DNA from: Lactarius indigo
Taxonomy: Eukaryota; Basidiomycota; Agaricomycetes; Russulales; Russulaceae
Direction of reading: 5' to 3'
Assembly (NCBI GenBank): GCA_025766275.1
Contig: JAFKAC010000209.1
Location: 1 to 64,000 of the forward strand
Length of the DNA stretch: 64,000 nucleotides
Position 1 is the stretch's first letter; the number at the start of each line of letters is the position of its first letter. Below the pieces are notes generated by a model. That model saw nothing but the letters and a program-made list of their open reading frames with translations, had not been told where the DNA came from and made no database searches. The translations under genes and the position numbers were made by a program. Shown piece by piece: positions 22,448 to 31,826 of this stretch.

Positions 22448-24919
22448 ATGGCAGAGACATTCTATTATGCGTTCAAGAAGGTAAGGGACGGCCCAAAGAT
22501 CTATGACTCATGGAAAGAGGTATGGTCGGTTCTGTCGGCCCAAGTCATGACTAAACCGGACGTCGAACCCTACTTTTTGCCTACTCTAGTGTCGAATGGC
22601 CGTACGTGTGATTGCCACACATGAAGACATGTGTGCCCAGCATTCAACCGCATTATGGACAGGCGACAAGGTACTCCAGGGTCGAATTCAAAAAGTTTAG
22701 ATCCCTTGCGGCTGCAGAGGCCTGGATTTTGCAAGGGATTTTGCCCACCTTAATGTGTACCGCATCCGAGTCAAGTGTGCCTTGGAACTTGCCTTGTGAT
22801 CCCTCTCCTGATGGCTTAGTCAGCACTCCCTCCACCGATAAAGAAACCCTTGAAGAAACCGATAGTTCTATCAGCGGAGCAAACCAAAATTTTGGAAAAG
22901 GTGAAGAAAGGTGACAATGTCTTTGTCACAGGTCCGGCAGGTGCGTATTCCCATTTTCCTTTGGACCATTCCATCCAAGTAGTCTTGTGTCACATCTCGC
23001 CAACACGAATTTCAGGGACAGGGAAGACGGTCTTGCTTCATGAGATTATAAGGCTTTTGTGGTCCACAGGCCGTAGAGTTGCTGTCACGGCCTCAACTGG
23101 AATTGCATCCATCAACCTGAACAGAGGCGGCACCACCCAAGGCACCACCTTACATTCTTGGGCTGGTATTGGTCATGGGAAAGACACGGTAGAGAACCTC
23201 ATTCATAAAATTCTGAGGACGGAGCGTTCGATAAACAATTGGCGCGAAGTGGACAGCCTGATAATAGATGAAAGTAAGATCTTTTCATTGCGAAATGAGC
23301 TCATGCCGAGTAAAGGACCAGTATCCATGATCAGCGGTGTACTATTTGACAAGCTAGTAGGTCTCTACGTATTTTTATGTTTTTGGATGACGTTGATGTC
23401 CTCTAGGAGTCGATCGCGCGGACTGTTAGACATGATCAGAGACCGTTTGGGGGCATTCAGGTCAGGTTCAGGCCACCTTGATTGTCGAGGCACTCCTTAC
23501 AATATTTCAATGCCAGCTCATTATCACCGGAGACTTCTTCCAGTTGCCACCAGTTCCAGATCATTGCGATAGAATCCGCCGCGGCAATCCACCGACGTTC
23601 GCCTTTGACGCAGAATCCTGGTCAAGATGTATAGACACCACTATGACACTTAACCACGTGTTCCGCCAGGAGGATCAAGGTAAGGTGGGCGATGGGAAGA
23701 TTAGCTTAGCTTAGACACAAGCCAGCTTTCACCGATATACTCAATGACATGAGATGGGGGAAAATGAGCAAAGAGTCCATCTCCAAGCTACATCAACTTT
23801 CTCGGAAACTCGTATATGAAGATGGCATTGAACCTACTGAGTTGTGAGTGAGATACTCACGGCAGAAAGCTTCACCTGAAGCGGCACACAGGTATCCTAG
23901 GCGATGGGAGGTCGAAAAAGCGAACAACGCCCGGTTGGAGCAGATCGCGGAGATTCCCGTTGAATTCAATGCAGTGGATCGCCCAGGTTTTGACGAGAGA
24001 GGAAATCCTGTGCCTCACGATGAGATGGCACGGCGACTCGACCGCATTGTCGCTCTCCCGACTGTGGTTCTGAAGGTCAATTCGAGTCACTTGCTACTGT
24101 TGCGTTTGCTTTAATTTTGCTAGACCGGCGCACAAGTCATGCTCATCAAGGTACGTCCTCAGTTTTGATGCCTACGCAAGCAATACGCAAGGCTGCAACC
24201 CCGACTTTAGAACCTTGAGCAAGGCCATTTGGTCAATGGGTCTACTGGCAAGGTGATCGGCTTCCTCACACGCCTTGAGGCTGCTTGCCGTAGAGTACAT
24301 CTCGCCGGTCGCGAGAGACTAGAAGATGAAAATTTCAATGCTGTCAAACAATGCCCCACACGGTGGCCCCTGGTCAAGTTCACGAATGACTTCGAGCTCC
24401 TCTGTGTCCCGGAGAAATTTACCGTTGATGGCGCTCTGGGGAATGTCGAAGCATCCCGGACACAAGTACGTGAGCATGATACCGCTATTGGTATTACTAC
24501 TGACTTTGGTTAGGTACCACTCATCCTCGCTTGGGCACTCAACGTGCACAAATCCCAGGGTCAGACATTGCAGCGGGTCAGAGTCGACCTTCGCAATACT
24601 TTTGAGAAGGGTCAAGGTATTGTCATGACTTAGATTTCTGATCCCCACTAAAAATCCCTATGCTGCAGCTTATGTTGCTCTCTCCCGCGCGACCCGTTTG
24701 GATTCGCTGGAGGTCCGTAACTTTGACCCACTAAAGCAAGGATTCCCCCTCTTTTCTTCGAAACCATTTCTCATTGTTTTTCCCAGGGTTATGGCCCACC
24801 CCCGCGTCATCGAGTGGTACGAGGAACTGAAAAAAGAATCGCGCGAAGAATCGACAGATTCGGATGAATACGACCAGTATTTGACTGACAAAGCATATGG
24901 CTATTCAAGTTCCCAATGA
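22448..24919 (+). CDS. PIF1-family helicase with N-terminal RNase H1-type hybrid-binding domain, tandem copy 3
   Basis: Third paralogue. The hybrid-binding domain begins [20 protein letters not shown]. It uses the 12-nt exon 22590-22601 and continues as [15 protein letters not shown]. The linker to the helicase is clearly shorter than in copies 1 and 2 and is Pro/Lys-rich ([13 protein letters not shown]). Helicase motifs are Walker [32 protein letters not shown] (Phe replaces Cys), [12 protein letters not shown] and AYVALSRA. After motif Ia it has a six-residue in-frame insertion that creates a GGTT-QGTT repeat (near 23115-23150). Its intron after VMLIK has a normal GT donor (24151), unlike the other two copies. 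Start and stop are both exactly 2,981 bp from those of copy 2, which shows a near-perfect tandem period. Confidence 0.87.
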
Positions 24920-25402
24920 CCCAAATCCCTGAGCGATTAATGACACACTTGTGCCACCTTACGAGGCGTAGTTCCGGTCACACGTCAACTCGTGTTCCCC
25001 ACTCTCTAATTGTTCAGGCGCATCTAGTGACCACTCTTCGATCATGTACTTTCGTGGCCTCCACCACAGAAGCCGTCGGCGCCGAGCTCACAGATACGAC
25101 TCCTTCACGATCTAGTCCGAATCTATATGCGTATAATCCCTAGTTAAGATGGACGTAAGGCTCTATATACACTGTATATTATATTCGGCTTCTAAGATCG
25201 AAATGCTCCAATGAAAAGTAATGATATTCAGGAGAATTTCACTAAAGCAATGATGTAGGGATACTTTTCGGCTGTGAACTCAAACTCAAAATATAGGCCA
25301 TAGGACTACATAGGAGAGCATGCTGCATATGGTCCTGTACCTTAAGGTGCACGTAAATGGGATCGTAAAAAAATGAAGCACAGAAGGCGACTGCGAGAAG
25401 GG
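24920..25402. other. Downstream flank of helicase copy 3
   Basis: No gene is supported here. The first 420 bp are diverged homologous sequence to the spacer at 21939-22330, up to the shared AGGAGAGCATGCTGCATA near 25313. This places the right-hand edge of the tandem duplication at about 25.34 kb. Confidence 0.6.
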
Positions 25403-27938
25403 TTAAACCAAGTCGCGAATAAAGACACCGAGACTGGTCTCTTGTACCATTCTCGCAAGCCAGCCCTTCTCGTCTGTGGTCATCTGGCCTGTCGGATCCC
25501 GGCGTTGAGACAGCGTCCCAATCGATCGAGTTGTACTGTCCTTGCGGGGTCTCCTCAAACTTTTCACCGCCCTAGAGATGATAGACCCGCGGGTTACAAC
25601 TATAGTCACTCCAGGTACCTGGCGTTCTGTGGTATTCGTGGTGTCTTCCTTCGTGTGTTGTCCCGAAGGTTGGGGCCATTGTTGTTTAGCTTGCTCCTCT
25701 AAGGGCATTAATTGGCTGACGAGGTCCGGATAGGTAGCGAGGGTATTTTTCAGCTGCGGAAGGACAGCACTTTGTTCGAGAATAGAAGGGTGTATCCTCT
25801 CGTGTGTGGCCGGGTTGAAAGATGCTGGTATTTGGCGTTGGATAGAATTCGCCAAGAAGAAAATGCCTGTTTGAGGGCTAAGACGTATGTGAAACTCCCA
25901 AAGTAGTTCACAGAAGTGCGATATACATACTCATGCGGTTTCTGAGTACCCCAGGAAGCGCTGGGTTGCAATAGTGAAAATAGATATGTAGTGTCAACCG
26001 CAACTATATCCTCGACATTGGCCTGTGACGCAAGGAGACACGTCAGCATAGGTAGTAATCCCTGATGTTATACATACCAGCATCCAGAATAGTGTGATGT
26101 CTGATAAGTCATGTTCTTTATAGCCTCCACCGATCTGCAACAAAACTTCATTTCCTTGGCCAGGCACTATAAAAATACTTGCTCACGTCTGAATGAGATC
26201 CTTGGTTTGGGCTATCATCAGTGATCATGGACTAGCGATGAGGAGTCATGACTAACCTGCAAACCAACACTATGACGTGATCTCAGTAAGCCGCATTATA
26301 TACAGCCGACGATTCATCGTACCTGCTTTAACACTTGCTTCTTCCTTCTCCCCTCTTCCGATAGCTGAAACTTATTGCAATTCTGGGCGCAAATCAAAAC
26401 GCCGGAGGTACGTGACACGCGACAAGAACGTACAAAATCAGCTCTGGTTTCGTTGAGGGCTAGAGCTTGATAAGCCCGTTCGACGTGGTCACCTAGGACC
26501 GAATCTGGGAAGCCGAAAAGTGTTTTGATTCTCTTCGATCCGAAAGCGAGCTCTTCGGGGAGGCCCAAGGACCCCACAGTGTCAAATACGCCAACACACC
26601 TAAGGTGCGCTTGGTTGGTGAATATTCTCGAGGTGAGCCCCAGAACTGAAGGACACATACTTGACCGAAAAGCTGTCTCCGTCGCAGTCTGCTCTCATCT
26701 TTCCGGGTGAGGTGTGCTGTGTCCACGGAGCGAGCTTTGCATCCAAAAGTCCGATACCTGTTCAATGAACTAAGATACTTGCATAGAGAAAATGAGAGGT
26801 GTCTCACGGTCTTCATCTTTTGTTTTCCCGCGGGCTTGGAAGTCAACAAAAATATCCGCGAAATGGTCCATATCCGTGCGGTCCAACACGCCAATTTTCC
26901 CCTGGAGTCAAGTCAGTAACTATAACATACATAGGACGTCCCAATCACTCACAATCATATCTGCTACCATGCGCGCGGTATACGCGCCCTGAGAGCAGTC
27001 AGTTGTGACCATAAAAAACACCACTCGGGTTCGATTTCTTTACCCTGGAAAAGCCAAACAAGAATATCTAGGGCGCAATAAGTACTTAAATTATGGGAGT
27101 TAGATACAAAGAAACCAACCTCGTCCCCAGGTTCATAATTACTAGTCTCCGCTCAAAGGTCAATCGCTTTCTTGTTAGGGACGGAAACTCACTGTGCTAT
27201 GAACCCATAAGCTTCTTGGACTTTATCCCCTAGTGCATATCGTTAAACCAGTATACGACCCAGAAGGTCGTGATCTAGGATCCTACCTAGACTCGCACCC
27301 GTGGCACCTATACCATGTGGATCCAGGGTGAGTGGGATTTTGACATGTCAAAAGTCAACTCACCATCAAGCAAGGACTGAATGAGATTAGGCTCAGTGCC
27401 AACACCGGCCTGATAAAACACGATTTGAGGGATGGGTGGAACGCTGAAAAATAATGTGATTATTAAGAGGGAAGGCCCTGAAATTTGATGCATGCTCACA
27501 ATCGTTCGTCGACGTGATGTATAGCTCTTGAGAGCCTCTAGCAAAATCAACACGAGATGAGAAGAGATGGGACAATTGGAACCCGTGGAAGGGCCACGTA
27601 CAAGGATATTCGTGTATTTCCATCGCTCGTTAATCACTAAACCATCTTGCCATGTCCTAGCGGCGTACGCTCCATTATTGAATTAATTAATGGCTCGAAC
27701 GAAGGACACACCCATCGCAGCAAACAATAATCCTTTTTTTCACCTTCGAAGATAGTGGATTGGGATCTGTGTAAGATCTGCCGCCAGTGCGAGAAGAAAA
27801 GCTATGTCTCTTTGAGGCCGTATCTGGGCTCGCTAGGGATATGTTCACTGAAGGCGGGGCCGACGATGGTGGGAGGGCGGCCGGAGTTGTCGTGGAAGGA
27901 TCTGCACGTGACGTGGATGGCCGCGGAGGTGTATCCAT
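25403..27938 (-). CDS. DUF2235-family alpha/beta hydrolase
   Basis: DUF2235 proteins have an alpha/beta-hydrolase fold related to type VI secretion phospholipase effectors (Tle1-like); the fungal members are uncharacterised. Exon 1 starts at 27938 with a long Ser/Pro/Thr-rich leader and reaches KKRIIVCCDG. The next exon continues TWQDGLVINERWKYTN, which together form the family's opening DGTW motif. QIVFYQAGVGTEP follows near 27410. The nucleophile elbow GFSRG-AYTARMVADM is split by an intron after GFSR (near 27000). Then come RCVGVFDTVGSLGLPEEL near 26570 and HVERAYQALALNETRADF near 26470. The C-terminal exons read WGTQKPHDPQTGIFFLANSI, then HERIHPSILEQ. The GxSxG serine is present, so an active esterase or lipase is plausible. 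The last exon boundary is my reconstruction, and the C-terminal 60 residues are low-complexity. Confidence 0.85.
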
Positions 27939-29234
27939 GACTAGGATCTCAGAGAATTGAAGGGCTTGCCTTGGGGCTTGCTGGAAGCTGAAAGACTATG
28001 GAAGTCGATCACAGGTTAAACGTTCCCTCAAATACGTGGAAAGAACGCCCTAAGTACCGTCCAGTAGTGTCACATCATTGTTTCGTATCTACAGACGTCA
28101 AGGACGCTGATCACCCATGAGGGACACTCGGTCGCGGTGCTCAATGTAGGAACTGACCGCATGCAGGATCCGGGTCCTGACATCGCCGTACGTACTGCAT
28201 GTGATGGGAAGAAGCCGAGATCTGGAGCCGTGGTTTCAGAGTATGTTCCTAACCCAGCCATCATCTTGCCTTGGTACTGTATTGGTACTATAGGGCCAGG
28301 GCGCGTATCATTCGATTCGGGGACAACCAGATAGTGGCCAAAAAAAGCAAAACCACACAAACTGGTTGCCTGCTTCAGTTGGCAATAGCTACACCCTACA
28401 TCGTCTCACTCGTTCCAGTCTTGGCGCAATTCGTGGGACGGCGAAATGGGAATCCGTCCCAGGCCAACCAGGCCGCTGCGGAAATTAGAAGAAGACGTGT
28501 CCACACAAGGAACCAGTTGACTTGAGATTTAACCGTCGTCGTGAATGACGACGAAAAGAATCGTATTTTCACATGTCTACAATGTAGAGCAGCCAGTCCT
28601 TGAAAATCGTCGTACGAGGACTAATCACGAGCGGTCTCATGCCAACTTGAAGCGATTAATGGTCTCGAATCCTGTCCATCGTTGTCTTCTTTTGATACCA
28701 TACCGCCAATGAGGTGCACCGGATTGGTGTCATTCAAGTTAGTCCTCACAACGAAGTTCAATGACACCAATCCAGTACATCTTTGAAATCACATTTCCGC
28801 TGAAGGCTGCAATTTTACTTTCCAGAAGGGGATATCATCCCCGTCCGGGCTATTCTTGGCTCCGGCGATAGGAACGGTGCGCAATTGTAGAGGGGTCAAC
28901 TTAAGGATCTATTACGATTGAGGTCCATATTACCTCGTACCATAGACTTTTGTCAACGGAGAGAACGTTGTCAGGAACTGGCCGCATCAACACCCAAGTC
29001 TCCCACGCCGTGACGAAATGCGTCCCCTTGTATCCACTTTTGAGGTCAACTTGAAACATTTGGGTTAATATGACAGGTAATACTAGTGCCGGCAGCACAC
29101 CGCGGGGCTCGCGCAGCTGATACGCTAGCACTAGTAGCGCTGAGCGATTAGTACCAATGTCACCAGTCATCGCTCTCATGCCAGTGACTGAGACATCATC
29201 AACTTGTCTAGAATAGTACAACACGTCACTCGAG
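27939..29234. other. 1.3 kb without a recognisable gene
   Basis: Open frames exist on both strands (for example plus 28137-28334 and 28271-28525, minus 28070-28360). None shows a recognisable motif or a convincing multi-exon path. A plus-strand frame with a GT-AG intron around 28241-28292 can be drawn but leads to no known family. The region also holds a perfect 14-bp inverted repeat at 28721-28773. It lies between the 5' end of the DUF2235 gene and the 3' end of NUS1. Confidence 0.5.
28721..28773. repeat. Inverted repeat with 14-bp perfect arms
   Basis: GGATTGGTGTCATT at 28721-28734 is the exact reverse complement of AATGACACCAATCC at 28760-28773, with a 25-nt loop. It could fold as a hairpin in RNA from either strand or be the remnant of a small inverted-repeat element. 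Confidence 0.8.
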
Positions 29235-30411
29235 CTATTTCCCCAACCGAAACTCGGCGCTCGAGTACTCGTCCAAAGCTCTACGAAAATCGAGTTCACT
29301 GAGTAGCGTCCAAGTCTTAGCACGAGGAAACACTTTCGCTCTCAGCCAGCGGTCTCGGGATCCTGTGAATCCATTATGACTGGAATATCATTTCAGTCAC
29401 TTCCACACACGAAAATTCAAAAGCGCTCACTAAATTTCTGTCAGCCTGAGCTGCCACGGAGGAAAGGAGTGCAACTCCAGTGGTGGGCACTGCCGTCTTG
29501 GCACGGTCACATGGTGAACTATCATGAGGTCTGGCGCCGTGTATCCACGTGCCCCTGCGTTTAAGTCGTCGTGAGCTCAGGTCATATCCGACAGATTGAT
29601 CCCCATTACCTTCAAGAATGGCCTCTAGGTTAGATATTGAAACACCAAACTCTTCCTTTGCTTTCCGGGGGGTCCGGTGAGCAGCATTTCGAAGAAGGCT
29701 GTCCGCTACGGCGGCAATGGTAGGTTTGCCAGTATCACGGGAAAGTAATTGGAGCGCGAAAATTTCAGAATTGGACGTGGGCATCCCTGACTTTTAACTT
29801 AGCTATCGAATAAACGATAAATCATATATTGGACTCACGGTGACGCTGGATTGCGGCACGGTTACGACTCCGTTTTCTCCGTAGCTCCGTCATGTCCCCG
29901 GAGCAAATTGTCTTGACGTATGTCTTCCCCTTGAAATAGCGTCCATCTGAGACGTCAGAATCGTCTGACAAGGGAGGTGTGAGAGGAAAGACCGCTTCCG
30001 CCTGGGAGAACTGGTCTTGGGCGGGAGGAAGACATTTCTCGAGACGTTTTCCGACAATGTCGAATGCACTGATCAAAATACCTACCGACCCTGATGAGGT
30101 GACTCCATAGTGTCAAGACCATAGCACTGACCTTGGCGGTCGTAGACCGAAAGACAACGGATGCCCGCTGCTCGACAGTATCCCACCGCTCTTTCCGTGC
30201 ATGCCAGGAATGTTTCCCGTGCTTCAGAAACACACAAGTCGTGCTCTTGAGATACAAGAACTAACGCAAGATGAGAAGGAATCTTGCTCCTAGTCGCGGT
30301 AAGCGCCTTAGGTGCGGATTGAAGGTAGCGACTGCGGATGGCCGACAACGCGAGGTAGACAGAATACAGAATATGGAGTACCCAAAGAACGAAACGAAAC
30401 AACAAGTGCAT
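29235..30411 (-). CDS. NUS1: NUS1 / Nogo-B receptor homologue, cis-prenyltransferase accessory subunit
   Basis: NUS1 pairs with the catalytic cis-prenyltransferase (RER2/DHDDS) in the ER membrane to make dehydrodolichyl diphosphate for protein glycosylation. Exon 1 (30411-30132) encodes an N-terminal membrane helix (LLFRFVLWVLHILYSVYLAL) and the IPSHLALVLVSQ to GIRCLSVYDRQG core. Exon 2 (30081-29839) is a fungal linker containing a basic stretch. Exon 3 starts at 29786 and contains LQLLSRDTGKPTIAAVADSL. The next exon reads PDLMIVH, then SFPPWQLRLTEI. The last ends with YSSAEFRLGK. The terminal Arg-x-Gly motif (RLGK), which completes the partner's active site, is present, while the catalytic residues of true cis-prenyltransferases are absent, as expected. 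All joins keep the frame. Confidence 0.93.
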
Positions 30412-30688
30412 GGGGTGGAAATTAAGGGAGTGTGAGAGTGAGTCTGTGTCGCAGGAATAATTGGGATAGCTTCTATAGTGCAGCGTGCCAGCGTTGAACG
30501 AGCATCATCCGGCGCTGCACGGAATGGTGTAGCCGACGTTTCCACCAATTTGGCGCCGTAACTCGTTTCCGAATCAATTTACGGCATCAATCTTTTCGAG
30601 GACTCAATAATCGGTACAGATGATGGTGGGTAATTATATATCGTCGGTAACAGGATTGGAACCACTGACAACTAAGGCGTCGTGAACT

Positions 30689-31717
30689 TCAAGTTAGTCC
30701 TGGGGCTTGCTGAAGTCCCTTCTTAATCTTCAATAAGATTGCCGTCTTCCAATTGTCGAGTTTCGTGACCTGATCAAATTCATAAACCGCAGTTGAAAAG
30801 GATTCTTCGTCGCCTTGGTCGAGTGCATCGAGCAAAACAGTTATGAATTTCGCCTCCCGTGTCGAGGGGAATGTGGCGTCCATTTGTCCATAACGTGTCA
30901 GGTTCCGTCGAGCGCTCACGTAGTCCTGGTGGAACATTCACATATGGTACGTCGCGCGCAAATGACAACTTACAAACGACGCGAGCCCACAGAGAAGTGC
31001 CTTGAGCCAGTAATCTTTAACGCTATACTTGGTCAGGGCTGAGCCGAGTGAGAAATTCGCGACTTGGTCGTAAAGAGATATGGCAATTGAATACTCCTCG
31101 AGTTCGGCATGAAGATCTGCCGCATCTTTGAAGCAAGCGTTGGCAGTACTGTAGCGAGCTAATAATGAAAAACGCTCCAAAGGAGATGCTAGAGCACATG
31201 ACGTACGCTGTGGCGTCCTCCTGAGCGTACCACTCTCCTGCGCGCTGGAAGCTCTCACAAGCACGGCGTAGGTCATTTTGTTCTTGGAGATAGATTTGGG
31301 CAATCTCTTTCTCTCGGTCGGCAGCCTGACGGAAGCGACCAGCCTTAGTGAGATGGGTTATGGTTTGCGACAGTGCTTGGATCGCAACTGGGAGGAGGAT
31401 TATTAGCAGGGAAGCACAAATGGCGATCCGATGAGCGCACGATCGGGATAGCCTCTCTTATACGCTTTAGCAGCATTCCACCAGGCGTTAGCTGCATCAT
31501 TCGTCTCCTTGCACTCCTCTCGACATTCTGCTTCCTTAGCGAATGCGTCTCCGGCCTCTCTGAATAGCTTCTCGAGTTTGAAGGCGTTTGCTGCCTGCTG
31601 GTACAAGTCGCCCGCCTCCTCGTACTTGGTAGAAGAAGAAGAGAACCAGCCCGTAGAAGAGCCTGCCTTTTTGTCGGCCTTCTCTAGTAGGATTTGGGCG
31701 GGTGACTTGGAAGGCAT
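30689..31717 (-). CDS. SEC17: Alpha-SNAP (SEC17) homologue
   Basis: Alpha-SNAP recruits the ATPase NSF/Sec18 to SNARE complexes and so recycles the membrane-fusion machinery. The start at 31717 gives a TPR-like helical N-terminus (AGDLYQQAANAFKLEKLFRE, then EAGDAFAKEAEC). Internal helices read YANACFKDAADLHAELEEYS and SIAISLYDQVANFSLGSALT. The C-terminus is NWKTAILLKIKKGLQQAPGLT-like, where the family has its conserved Leu-rich ATPase-stimulating end. Several short introns interrupt it. The gene is divergent from the phosphoacetylglucosamine mutase gene, with only 109 bp between the start codons. Confidence 0.93.
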
Positions 31718-31826
31718 TGGTGATGGGTGGGGTCGTTATAAGAGTTGTTGGCTGCGGTCTGGTGACATAATCAGGGCCGAGTATCGCCTCATTTGCCTCA
31801 CTCCCTTCATTTCTTGCCATCCCAAC

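Noticed and set aside
16240..25340. Interpretation of the helicase array as a Helitron transposon
   Set aside because: The PIF1 domains lack an upstream Rep/HUH endonuclease, and no Helitron-type termini were seen. The genes have many conserved introns and a different N-terminal domain.
28080..28530. Possible small plus-strand gene, at first taken for an LSM-like protein (ITHEGHSVAVLN)
   Set aside because: Only a few residues resemble an Sm fold. No start, no intact second Sm motif and no in-phase exon path were found.
29839..29900. bZIP-like basic stretch (RRKRSRNRAAIQRHR) in a minus-strand frame
   Set aside because: It lies inside the linker exon of NUS1, in frame with it, and no leucine zipper follows. 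The full gene model reads as a NUS1 protein to its RLGK end.
30630..30670. tRNA B-box-like GGTTCCAATCC on the minus strand
   Set aside because: No matching A-box, acceptor stem or T-loop pairing at the right spacing; it lies just beyond the SEC17 stop.
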